DNA of 64,000 nt from NCBI GenBank assembly GCA_010093515.1, contig MU001671.1:1186282-1250281 (forward strand), read 5' to 3'. This document shows positions 22,436 through 34,100 of this stretch, in pieces. This DNA is from Lineolata rhizophorae (Eukaryota; Ascomycota; Dothideomycetes; Lineolatales; Lineolataceae). The first letter of the stretch is position 1. Each line of letters starts with the position of its first letter. The notes under the pieces were generated by a model. The model did not search any database and had not been told where the DNA came from. It saw only the letters and a program-made list of their open reading frames with translations. The position numbers and the translations under genes are program-made.

Positions 22436-25423
22436 GGGTTTGCGGACAGTTTCAGATGCATGGGAGCGCAATAGCAGCTTGCATACAGTGGCCACAACGG
22501 AGTGGCCTTCATGGCGTTACGGGGCCTTTTGTACATTAGATAGCCTGGGAGCATATGCTGATGGGTTGAATACAATCCCAGACCGATTCCGCACGGAGTG
22601 TTCAATATGCGTGTGACACTTGGTGTGCAACTCTTGTGCGCCCGAACTTTCCTGCCTCATCACAGGGTTATCAGCCCATGAGGATCGTAGTATGTCAATA
22701 ATAACTTCTGGATTTATAGTGTCTCACTATTCTGAAGTCTACTACTAGGGTAATGTGGGCAATACTAAACGCCACGAGTATATAGCCAATTTGCTCGCGA
22801 ACCTGAGCCCGTAAGGGTTTATTACATATCCAAAGACGACATCTAGCTCTATCGTCGACATAACCATATCACGTGGTCGCTGATCCGGGAGGACCGCCTA
22901 CTATGTAAGTAACGGCGGCCCCTCCGCTGTCCGGCCAACGGCTCTACAAAGATGTCGTGTGCTTGTGGCTTGCATCTGAGGCACATCCAAACTTATTGAG
23001 GCAACCTTTACTCCCAAGAGATTATGCTGCGCGGGGCGCCACAGCCGACAGCCGACCGGGAGTTTCCAACAATAATCACCAATGCCACGCTGGAGCTGAC
23101 ACCTTGAGGATCGTGTCCTGCGAGCCTGTTCAACGGCAACCCAACGGGACACGGTCACGCAGCACCTTCGAGTGCGGCGCATCGTGCCCCGAGAATGAAT
23201 CCAAGAAAGTCGGGGAGCCTAAACGACCCCATACTTACTGCCGTAGATCCCGTCGGCATCGCTCCCGAGCCTCGGCCCAATCGACGCTTCACATCGCGTG
23301 GCACGCGCGCCTTGGCAGGCATTTCTGGGCCCCGGCGTGAGGATCCAAAACCGAACATCACCGCCAAACAGGCAAAGCCGAGTCTGGACAACGCTGCTGT
23401 CGTGCTGTTTCTCTCCTGATCTTTACGGCCCATGTTCCGAGCGATCGGCTTTTAGGGACCTAGGGAATACTGGCGGTGACATGCTCTCTCGCCTCCGCTG
23501 CTCGCGTCCGCGTTTCTCTCCAGGTTACGTGCCCTTCCGGAGACACGCGTGGAGGGAATCAAGCAAGGGCCCCATGGCCAAGGCCAACTTCCCGGAGCGC
23601 GTTTTCGTGCTGCCTTCCTTCCCGCTGCTCGAAAAAGCCGTTGGGACGAGATCTCTGCCGCTTCCCGTGAGAGAGCCACGTTTTCGATCTCACCGGGAAT
23701 GTGCCTGTACCCACATGGAGCTCCCCACACGGGAACCCGTCCACCGCTCCCGTCGTGCCGTGCGGAGCGTGGACCCGAGCAATAAGCCACGAGGTGCCGC
23801 AGGGCGCCAGCCGCTTTCAGGGAGTCCCAGCCGTCCGTGCTCTCTCTTGCAGCTGGAGCGCCGACTACGAACCGGCGAGCCAATGACGAGTCTCGCCCGT
23901 CGCTTATGCGCACGCTGCGCAGAGCGACCACAGCTTTCCTCTCCAGGGCCAGTCGGCCGGCCTCGAGCTCCCATCCCGGCGGCGGTTGATAAGGGTCGCC
24001 TTGAGGACAGGCTCTCGCGGGTGCATTAGAGGCAGCCTTGCAGATTGTTGGTTCTTTCCGGATGTTTTGTTCTCGTTGAAACGGCGATCCCGCGTCCGGG
24101 ACCGGCCAGCCCGCGTTCGGCCCGGTGGGTTCCAATAGAGATGGCTTTTGCGTCCTCCCCTATTTTGTCGAGTGAAATGGAGAACTCCAATGATAGACTG
24201 ACCGTTCTAGAAAGGCCCCGGTCCGCACCGATGCCCGAGATCGGTCGGCCGCGTAGTAGTGTTGGCCAGTGCGAGCGCGCCTCTCGTTCGCCAGAGCGGG
24301 ACTGGGCGGAACGCTGCGCGGACCTTCGGACTCATTGGGGGATGCTGAGCTGCTCTTTGGGGCCGTGTCAATTCCGTGCTTATCGACCGGATGTGTGGAA
24401 TGCCGACGGTGGTAGGCCTGGATGGTCAGCAGCAGGGCTGAAGGGTATGGGCGTACGCCGTTTAAGGTGATGAGAGCGCGCGGCTAGGAGCCGTTTCATT
24501 AAATATGTACTCTTCCAGTGGGTGCTTGTCTGACCGGTGAAGGAGAGTGCTCGGACAGTCTAGATGAAGGGCGAAGGAGAAACCCGGGCGTGGTCCCGGG
24601 CGTGGTGCCGGCTGGCTGCTATTATGCGTGTATTGGCTCAAGGTGTCCCAGGCTAAGAGACGTGCATCGAGTTAGGTGCCCCGTTAGTCCTAGGTCGTGT
24701 GCAACCGGTGGTTGCCAGGTCGAATCCTCGTTCCATGATTAGGTAGACGGGAAAGCCTCACTCTTTGCCGGTACTACACATGGCGCTAGGGAGCCCATAC
24801 ATATACCTACGAGGCAGGCCAACTTCTCTGCTGCAGGGCCGGGCCCGAGAGACCCTGCAGCAGCTTGGCCGAAGCGTCTACCCCGGGCCAATTGACGGGC
24901 TAGACCCTGCCGAGATGGAGCGGTGGGGGTACTCCGTACATCCGGGGAGTCTTTCGTTGTCTCTTTGCGTGAAAGAGCGGTGGTGGACACACAAAGGGGG
25001 AGCGCTACACCTATAAATGCGACGCGCAGCCCCGCGCCGTGGCGGAGCGGTGAAGAGAAAGATCCTTTGTAGGATTGTTGGCTTGGGTATACATATAAAG
25101 TTACGGCTTATATTATTGAGCGGGGTGGCAGTAGGATAATTTTGGTGGTACCTCATTCAAAGGTGCATATATATTGTTGGGGTATCCTCTCCTGCCGCTT
25201 CGCATTCTTCCATTACTCCTTGTGCTTTGCCTTGTTCTTTTTGTTGCATTCTTTCCGAGCCCGGCGCGCACAAGCGATTCGGTTACCTTCTTTTCAGTGG
25301 CTTCAAGATTAGCCCTTCGGCTCTCCAAGAGTAAGTGACTCAGCCCACGATCAGTCATCCTCACAATGACTCTTCTGGGCGGAATCATGCCATCTCAGCG
25401 GTTGTCCAGCAAAGCAGCTTACA
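22436..25423. other. Gene-poor 3-kb gap
   Basis: This is among the longest stretches without a credible gene. About 23.0-24.5 kb is GC-rich and shows overlapping open frames on both strands with no family resemblance and no consistent splice structure. A direct repeat of cccgggcgtggt lies at about 24587-24611. The right end should contain the promoter and 5' leader of the small Cys/Tyr-rich gene, with a possible 5'-UTR intron (GTAAGT at 25331, acceptor GCAG at about 25417). Confidence 0.5.
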
Positions 25424-25747
25424 ATGTCTAGTACACAAATCCTTGCATTCCAAGTCCACGAAAACAAGGCTGAAGAGCGCCTCTCGTTTGGTTACTCCTC
25501 TGCCGGCCCAAAAGAGAACACCATGTGCTCTTACACCTACTCGTGGTACTACTGCAACCACGACTACTACATCTGGTCCAACACCATCGAAGTCTGCCAT
25601 AATCGCCTGCTCAGCGGCTACTCGTACGATGCCTGGAGCATTGATATGTGCAAGAACATGAGTGTCAAATGCGGCGGCTTCTCCCACTACTACTGTCGCG
25701 ACTGCTCCGAGGACGTCTCTCTCGAGTACAAACTCCAGGAGTTTTGA
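25424..25747 (+). CDS. Small Cys/Tyr-rich protein, possible metal-binding
   Basis: One coding exon, 107 residues from the first ATG; a second in-frame ATG at 25523 would give a compact 74-residue product. From that Met on, the protein is packed with Tyr, Trp, His and Cys: MCSYTYSWYYCNHDYYIW, then EVCHNRLLSGYSYDAWSI, DMCKNMSVKCGGFSHYYCRDC and a short acidic end. The spacing C-x6-C followed by C-x7-C-x2-C, together with His, would suit one or two structural zinc sites. No signal peptide is seen, so it is probably intracellular. A GTAAGT at 25331 and a GCAG 6 nt before the ATG suggest a 5'-UTR intron. I do not recognise a named family. The antisense frame has no comparable pattern. Confidence 0.6.
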   Translation: MSSTQILAFQVHENKAEERLSFGYSSAGPKENTMCSYTYSWYYCNHDYYIWSNTIEVCHNRLLSGYSYDAWSIDMCKNMSVKCGGFSHYYCRDCSEDVSLEYKLQEF

Positions 25748-26096
25748 GCACACAATTCCTTAATTTTGCGATGAATTCCCGACGAATTTCTTTATGGGTC
25801 GGAAGGTTGATGGCAAGCGTGCTGGAGTAATGGTCCGCTTGAGCTCTTGGATCGGGCGTTGTTGCTCCATTTCGATTTGGAAAATGAATGGACCTTCCGT
25901 TTGCTCTTAAGTATTGTTACTGCCATCTCCAGCGTTTGAGCGTGCGTTTAATAGGATTTGCTGTTTTATTGGGGCATGAAAGTGCCAAAAGTGGCGCATG
26001 CGGAAATTAGACAATTCCTCATTCTTATTATTTTGCAACAATTTGGGCTACGCTAGACTCCATCTGATTTAGCGTGGTATTCTTTCCCCTAAAACC
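25748..26096. other. Intergenic between convergent genes
   Basis: 349 bp of AT-rich sequence holding the 3' UTRs of the small Cys/Tyr-rich gene and the thioesterase gene. Nothing else is seen. Confidence 0.6.
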
Positions 26097-28006
26097 CTAT
26101 TCCGTGATATTGCTCTGCTCTTCGACATTCGTCTTCGCCCCGCCTTGCTCTCCGGAGCTGTGCACGCTAGCTGCCACGGTCTTGACTCTTCTCCGCGCAT
26201 CAATGTACATCTGAGTCGGTCAGTGATTGAATACAACAACGGCGAAATAAACTAATTTACATACCATATACTCGCCGTATGTACGAGGCATCACTTTAAC
26301 ATCCCTATCCACCGAGAAAGTGTAGTGAAATTGGCCCGTCGGCTTCACTTCCCCATGTTCCACATCGCGAACCTTGGAGTCCACCCGCACTTGAATACGC
26401 GTCCTGTCTTTCATTTCAGAAGATTCTCCGGCTGCCGGAACTAGAGGTGGGTCGGTGTAGGTGACGGTTGCCGTGAGATACAGCACGCTTCCAACGGGCA
26501 CCGGGTTCTGGAATACGCTTGGGTCGAGAGACACGAATGTGGGACGTGTGTGGGCAAATGAAGCTGCGCAGCAGAAAGCTAGTTCAAATGTCTGCTTCAT
26601 CAGAAAACCGCCAAATATCATGAAGTGGTGTCTGTTCCGGTATTGCGGTTGCATGATTGCGGCTGTTTTTAAAACTGTCGTATCCATAAAATGAACATTG
26701 GGTGGTATCCGCAACGGATTGTTTGGATCTGATTGGCATTGGCATCATTTTAGTATCTCTCCTTCTCTTACGGTCTCTAGTCTCGGGGGGTAAGTTATCC
26801 TACATACGGACTCGAGACTTACCGTGGTACTCAAGCTGCCGCTTCCAGATTTCATGGATCAGATCGCTCTCGAGGTCATTTGGAGTATGCTTGAACAGCG
26901 TTGTTTTCGATAGATTCTTCCGATGCCTTGAATTTCGCTCGCCTCGTTGAAAGAGCTTATGCTCTTCTTCCGTCTCGATTATTAATGGGTTGACATTCAC
27001 TGCCCTACTGACATTAGTCCAACAGAATTATTGAGTGAGACGGGGAACGAACCTTTTGGTGCCAGGATCCAATGAGACCATAGTAAAAGTACTCCTGATT
27101 AGGACGTCGTCGTCCTTTGCTTTTTGGCCTTCTGAAGGCGCCTTGGCAACTTGAATTGAAATTTCCATGCTACTTCGGCCTGTTGCATATCTGTTGCAAT
27201 ATTTCAGCCAGCGACAAATCTGGGAAGTCATGCTTCAAACCTAGATGGAGCATGTCGGATCTGTAGGACTACTGGAAAGAACGGAATACTTACGTGACCA
27301 TCCCGCTAAGCTCAAGATCGCATACTTCAGTCAAAGGGTTGTGGATCGTAATACGATCACATGCAGCCGTCACAGTCGTCACAGCATCGCCAGTATGCTT
27401 GTACGCGATCACGCCTGAAAGAGCGTCTAGGTCCATGAGTATAGTTCCTAGGCTAGTTCGATCAGCAATTTCTCCAAAAAAAAAATAAATAAATTAAATC
27501 CTTGCCCAAGCTCCATTACTGCTTCAGAAATGCTTCGAACACTTAGGGATATCTAAAATTAAATCTATACCATAGGTAAAGCGTACCGCAAATGTCCAGA
27601 TGAATTCATATATGTGTCCAGCAACCAAGGATCCTGGGCCAACGGCAAGACCTAACCAAATTCAGCACAATGGCACAGCACAGTCAAAAGATTCGAAACA
27701 TACCACGCTGTAATAGCTGTCCGACATTCGCTTTGGCTCAAGCTTCCGGTCTGCTGGTACCTGCGGCTTTCCCGATGGCTGAGTGGGGTCCTCGCCATGA
27801 GCTTGCTTTTTGCGAAGCGCCTCTACCCATGGCGTGCGCACTCTTTGGGCAGTCAACTCTCGGAATACGCCGTCGGTCTGTCTCCGCGCAGTTGACTGAT
27901 AACTTCGAATCCATCCATACACAGCAGCTGATGTCGTCGAGTCACGACAAAGCCGCCGGAAGAGACCCCGCCGGCTGCTCGTGAAGGCGTGACGGAGAGC
28001 CGCCAT
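26097..28006 (-). CDS. Mitochondrial acyl-CoA thioesterase, ACOT9-like (double hotdog)
   Basis: Seven exons (28006-27704, 27651-27587, 27452-27294, 27190-27053, 27007-26823, 26728-26265, 26210-26097) give 475 residues. The N-terminus MAALRHAFTSSRRGLFRRLCR is Arg/Ser-rich without acids, like a mitochondrial presequence. First hotdog domain: SYYSVVLPLAQDPWLLDTY, SSGHLRLGTILMDLDALSG and GRSSMEISIQVAK. Linker: NVNPLIIETEEEHKLFQRGE and HTPNDLESDLIHEIW. Second domain: IMQPQYRNRHHFMIFGGFLMK, ELAFCCAASFAHTRPTFVSLD and PVPVGSVLYLTATV. This order is that of ACOT9-type enzymes, which hydrolyse acyl-CoA to free acid and CoA. The 45-nt intron 4 (27008-27052) is very short. The gene is divergent from the next gene, with 292 bp between start codons. 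Confidence 0.9.
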
Positions 28007-28298
28007 GCTAGATCTTGTTGCAGCAGAAGACTTGCAATAATGTTCCTACGGGACCTTCCCGGCGTCGAAGTGCTAGACATTAGCTGAGGTCAGGGTGAAG
28101 GCCGCTTGGTAGGTTGCGGGTCCCATCCGCGGTCTTAGCAGGGACGAGATGACGTCCTAACCTCGGAAGGGAAGAGCAACCCTGAACATTCCAGCCTCCA
28201 AGCGCGGAACTTCGATCCCGCCATTATCAACCATCGATTCAATCCGAACCGCGACACAAAAATTTCGGCATTCTTCTGACTGCTCATGCATGTGATCC

Positions 28299-29910
28299 AT
28301 GTGCCAAAAGCTTCATTTAGGCTCGCTATTGTTGCAGCGGCCAATTTCCGGAATATCTGCGTCGGTAACAACCAATGCTAGCATCGCTCCGGATATCCCC
28401 GACTTCTCGAGTAAACCACCGTACCATCTGAGATCGCATTTGGACTCGCTCTGGGTCAAACGGGGGAAAGGATTCAGCCTCGTCTTTGGCGTAAATTTGA
28501 TAGGCTATAAGGTTGCGCAAATCGATATTGAAAGCATAAGAGAAACATTGGAAACGGCCCAGGTAGGCAACCATCACCTCATTTACTTCTTGTTGCTAAT
28601 GCTTCAGGTATCTAGTTGTGGAGCCAGCTACATCTCCGTGCCACGGTTTCAGCCCAGGACCTCGACACGGGCTTTCCAACTTCCCAGGAATCGTCTTTCG
28701 TTGTCCGAGTAGGACTACACCATGCTGACGATCCGGCTCTTGTTCCATTCCAAGGGTGCCATAAAATCTTGTCAGAAGCTGCGTCTAAAATGCCGCATCC
28801 ACCACTTGGTGTTCCGGTTCACGAAATTCGAGTCGTGAGCTTTGCTATCACAATCTCCCGAGAAAATGTGACTGTCATAAAATATGATGGGATCTCCCAT
28901 GAATTTGGCTACCGGCCTACCGAGCCGGAGTGTGCAAGTGATCCGGTGGAAACAGTCAGCGAGCAGGAAGAAATCGCGTTCACCAATGAACTAACGCCGG
29001 ACGATATGGATTTGTTCCAGGACCTTGAGGACAATCGTCGCAAAAGTGGCACGGCACCGGAATGTATTCAGCTACGCGACATTATTGACATCTTTGATTC
29101 AGCCATTCGACTTACAATTTGCAACAGGCCTAAAAGACTCTCTCCTGACATCAAAGTAGAACGGCGCCAGCAGCAAATAACTTTATCAAAATTGTCTCCT
29201 GCGCTCTGGAGTCCGGGTTTCCTCTCGGTATGGCTGATTAAGTTATCGTTTAGATGTTCGACTGCTTACGGGCGGCAGGCGATGCGTCAGAGATCGGTTT
29301 TATTGCCAAGAATCGACCATGCCTTGTCCGATCAGTCGGGAATGAATAACAATGGCTTTGAATTCAAGTCCGGACCTCTACTGTCCTCTTATCACTCGCC
29401 AAGTCAAAGCTATAAAGAACAATCGGCATCACGTAATGATCCCCAACCCGGTGAATACTCGAAAGTGTCGATCCAACTGTGGCACCATCTTCAAAAGGAA
29501 CTGCGTAATAATAAATCGGCCGAAACCTTATGCCCACTTCGAACTGTAGAAATCCCGGAAGAAGAGTATGGCCAAGAAGGGACTTTGTTCGAGAGCCAGG
29601 ACTGCGGGCCGCACATCGAAATCCCATTTGCTGATGGCCTAACCGAGGAACTGGCAGAGTCGGCCGAGGCCGACCAGGACTTTTTCTTAGAGCATGACTT
29701 TTCTGATTCGGACTGTGAAGACACGGTGTCGTCATGTATGTCTGGCGAGCTTTTTGAGCTAAGCTTTAACGACGGCAAGTACTGTTACTAGCTCCGCAGT
29801 AGGCACACGGCGGCTAACATTGTCCCTTAGATCTCTGGAGACAGGAACTTCTAGATGCTGAACGCTCGGATCTTGAGGATTTAGAGCAGGAACAAGAAGT
29901 CTCGATTTAG
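28299..29910 (+). CDS. Unrecognised protein with acidic C-terminus
   Basis: Proposed exons 28299-28562, 28616-29735 and 29831-29910 give 487 residues. Intron 1 (53 nt) has a GCTAAT branch; of two possible acceptors only the one at 28615 keeps frame. Intron 2 uses a GTATGT donor and a CTTAG acceptor with a GCTAAC branch; exon 3 then reads LWRQELLDAERSDLEDLEQE and stops. Without it the frame ends at 29791. The N-terminal half looks folded (SLVFGVNLIGYKVAQIDIESI, VHEIRVVSFAITISRENVTVI); the C-terminal 130 residues are acidic with EESxDCED-like clusters and look disordered. No motif tells me a function. The start is uncertain: an ATG at 28284 in another frame with its own GT donor could supply a different first exon. 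Confidence 0.6.
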
Positions 29911-31195
29911 ATTTTGCCGGGTATCTTGCCCCCTCGAGCTTTCCTTCTTCAATTTTGCTTTGAAACAGTGTTGTTGTACGTGTTTAAAGGGGACAGAAAG
30001 TAAGCTCAGACTTTATAACCTACTAACGACCCTACGAATATACTACCCAATTTGTTACATAGACTGTGTGCCGAATACGTAATCGGATGTTCCAGACACT
30101 AGCTTTGTTAGTCTTTATCAAAGTACATGTTTGCTGTTATTATCCTGAGCTTATGCTCTTCACGGGGGTCGTGAGGTTATAACAACTGCCGACACGTACT
30201 GGTCCCGTAAGCACTTGCTAAGCTTGCATCATAAGATGCTGACCTAGCTCATTGTTCGATGTGCCAATCATCAATCTATCTTTTCGGTCCTCCTTTAATC
30301 CGGAAGTCATCCGCGCATATCGTGAAACGTCGGCTCAAGGCAAATTAACCCCAAGAAGCTAGCATTTATTTAAACATTGCTGGGTTCTGCGGGTACTGGT
30401 GTCATGAGATATTTGGCACGAAATAGGATGGCCAATTGCACCTTTACACTTGTGCTTGGCATCTCCACAATTGTCAATCTTGTTGATTAGAAGATGAAAC
30501 TGGAATTACATAGTGTTGTATTGTAGCCCTTCAGATTGATCGCGGTAGGTTACTTTTACTTGTGTGTGAACCCACTCGTCACTTTTGGCCGTAGACGCCT
30601 AAATACGTTTGTATGTAGTCGTTTGCCATTTTGGGCTGGTGGAATACCGTGTGCTTTCCGTAATAGTCTGGTAGTCATTATATTTTGTATACTTGAATTA
30701 TCAAGCCTTCAATCCCGTGTAATAATATCATTTTGAAAACGGCGCATTTACATGAATCTATCAAGACTTCGATGTTTGTCGAAGACTATTGAGACAAGTT
30801 CGCCCGCTAGCTTAGCAGTCTATTAGAGGCCCCTGCCAGACACGGCGAATAGCATACACTAATGCTGATGGGAAAGAATGTAATAAGCTAGTAACAGAAA
30901 GACGACAAACGCAACGCCGGCAAATGCTTGCTGGCCGTCAAGAGGAGGAAAAGAGCCCCCAAACCAACTGCAAGGGCCTTCCATGCAGGCAGTTTCTCCT
31001 CATTTCTGCCCGCCTTTCGATCCGAATCCCCCCATCAGTTCGACGAAGTCCCTTCTAAATGAAAGGCTGTTGCCACACATGCGCACCATCCTTTCTAGTA
31101 GCGGAAAACTCGGCCGAATTATTCCTTGATCAACCCAAAATCCAGTTCCACAAACAAGAAGACATACCTCGAAAACCCATCTAATCCACGATCTT
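29911..31195. other. AT-rich intergenic region, no gene seen
   Basis: About 1.3 kb between the ends of two convergent genes. Low GC, short open frames only, no RNA gene recognised. It contains both 3' UTRs. Confidence 0.6.
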
Positions 31196-34100
31196 CTAAG
31201 CGGATGTATCCATGGGCTCAACCCCGCTGGCGGCGGCAGTTGCAGCCTCTCGCTCCTTCAGTTTCTCGGCCTTCTTCTGAGCTTTGAACGCCTCAATCTT
31301 CTCCTTCGTTTCCGTATCCGGTATCACCTCCTCGATCTTCAGCGGCATGCGGTTGAACGGGTCCGTCGGATCAGACAACAAGTGTGAACGAATAGTCGAG
31401 CGATCGACTGTGATCCTGCTGGTGGGCAAGATGACGGGATCCTCCATGAGCGTGTACATAACCGGATCGAGGAACTCGTCCGGTATCTCGCCGAGGTCCT
31501 CCTCTACCTGCTCGTCCGCCTCCTTGGCCGCCGCGATCTGCTTTCCCAGCTCGTCCCACGCCTTCATCTCCGAGCTCGATTTCAGGCCGACCTTCGCCAT
31601 GATGCTGCGCGCCTTCTCGAAGTTGGCCGGCTTGTAGCTGCGGCCGTCACGAGCCACGGCAACACGGAACGACTCCTTGGCGCCTAGGTTGATGAATATG
31701 TCAATGAGGTCGGACAATAGCTCCTTCGGACGGAATTGGTACGCTTCCGGTTCCTCTACCCTGAGGTTGGACGACTTCGGGCCGACCAGAATGTCCAGGT
31801 TGTAGTCGAGCATGTCTGCCAGACGCTGCACAATCTCGGGCTTTGTGAAAGCGTCGACTAGTGCTTCGGTGAAGAGCTTCAGCATTGACACAGTCTCGTT
31901 GGTCAGCGACATGTAGCTCTTCGCTTTGTTCTTGGCCGACTCGAGCGACTCTTCCTTCTCCTTCTTGAGCTGCTCGTCGAGATGTGCGGGGTTACGGAGC
32001 TCTTGCGTGAGGTTGTGGATATTGATGAAAGCCGTAATAGACTCGTCGAGCACGAACGTGACATCATTTAGCAAGAGGTTGACGAATTGGACGAAAAAGT
32101 CGATGTTGTCCCTGAAGAGCCTGAGTTAGAAATTGCCTTTTGATACGGGGAGGACCTTTCAGAACTTACCTCGCTTCAGCATCCAGATTTTCTCGGTAGG
32201 CTGGGTTACCCCAGATACACCGGATGATCTGGAAGATCTCATAGCGAATATTGAATTTGTCAAAGAACTGATTGTGCCCACCCGTGCTCTCGGCTTCAAT
32301 GAAGAATTTCATGACGGAATGGAGTAGGTGCTTAACAGCGAACGGCGACGAGAATAACAGATCGCCCAGGACACCCTTTGAAAATTTCGGCAGCGGCCAC
32401 ACCCCATGGAACAAGATAGTAATCAGCCCCGCCTTCAAATATGGATTCCTGATGTACTCCGAGTTGCGGAGGAAGGTCATGCACACCGTGATGAGCTCTT
32501 CGCACTGCGTCGACGTGATGATGCCAGGCATATTCTTCGTGATAAACTTGAAATTGTCCACAACATCTTCCAGGAAATATTCCGGAAGGCACTTGAAGAC
32601 CTGGGGCTGCTCCGCAGGAAGCGGAAGAGAAAGCGGTTGTCGAGGGTATTGCACCCCAGATACAAGACGCAACATCCACGTAATGACGTAACGCATGAAC
32701 TGCATCGAGCGAGCCTGTGTCAAATCGTCTAGGAGAACACCCTGAGTTGCTAATATGATGCAATGGCCTCTCTCGACTTGGTCTTTGTATTTCTTGACGG
32801 CATTTTCAAATAGTTGCAGCTGTTGCGGATTCTATAGAAGTCTTGTGAGGATTGGTAAAATGGGGTTAGGATGCTGGAGACATACCGATGAAAACTTGTG
32901 GCGCTCTCGCTCAAACTCCTCCACCTGCTTCTCTAGGTGTTTTACTTCACGCTGGAGAGTAGAAAGGTTCGCATTCGCGGCCTCAGTTCCATAGTGATGA
33001 GCTGCGACGGTCAGGAAGAAAACCTCCGAGATGAAGTTGTTCGTGCCGTCCACCTTCTGGGAATAAAATTCGTCAGAGGTATGCTGGTCTGCGTTCATCT
33101 TCGTCTCGTCGGCGATTGCCACTCGAGGATTCCTTCGGAGGTAGTTAACGTCAATGCGGTCAATTTTCGAGAAGGTAGCATCCATGAATGGCTCGCAGAG
33201 ACGATCGAGGACGACCTGTGACTCGTGTTAGACTGCCCCAATGCAACCGAGAAACTAATTTTCGTACCGTCACGTTGATCATAAAGCCATCCGAGGACGT
33301 TGTTTTCGGATCTACTCGCATAGCCCTCCGCTTGTGGTTCGAGTTTACGACCGCAGCAAACCAGTCGAGCGTGCGCTCCCTCGTTTCCGCGGATGTCCTG
33401 ATGAACTTGCTCACAATGTCGAAAAGCTCATCCTGATGCGTACGGAGTGTCATACGCAACGCATTCTGCGAATTTTCAATATAACGGCGGTCTCTTGTCT
33501 TCGGGCTGCTGAAGTAGTTCTGCGCCACCTCGCCCTGCATCGGCGAAAGCTGGAAGAGCGGCCCCAGCAAAGTGGTTTTCTCGAGTTTCTCGGGTGCAGT
33601 GCCCGGAGGATTAAACTTCTCAGATCCAGCGAGAGCTTGCACAATCGGGGCGAATTGCACCAGGTTGCGGAATGCCTGCAAAGAACGAACTCATAAGTAA
33701 ATAATCAAAAGCCTAGAATCAAATGTTGACCCCGATTTACTCACGAGAACGTAAGGCTTATAACCGTCGTTCATAGACATCTTTGCCAAACTGTCACTCA
33801 AATCCTCCGCTGCCTCCACGATCGCCGTCTTCATAGTATCATCCTCATCGAACCGTTTCACGGCCTCGCTCACAAAGTCGTGGCAGATGCCGCGGTCGTT
33901 CTCCGGATCGACGAGCAGGTGCTTGGCCAGCTGGTTCTCCCCGGCCGGCGGCTCCCACTCGAACATCTCTGGCATCGTAAACGCGAAGATGCAGTAGCTC
34001 ATGCACAGCCGCTTGGCCTCGTTCACGACCTCGAGGCGCCGCTGCCCGCTGCGCTTGTCCAGCGCCGTCTGTCGCGCCTGCCGCGCGACCCGCTTCCAGC

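Noticed and set aside
23298-24135. Frames of 243 (plus) and 227 (minus) codons over the same DNA
   Set aside because: Mutually antisense frames with Arg/Pro/Ser-rich products and no family resemblance. I could not support either.
24660-24745. tRNA-like stretch with a ggtcgaatcc element
   Set aside because: The T-loop lacks a T, and no acceptor or anticodon stem can be formed.
25385-25753. Antisense frame over the small Cys/Tyr-rich gene
   Set aside because: It is a Val/Ala-rich shadow of the Tyr codons on the plus strand; the Cys/His spacing is on the plus strand.
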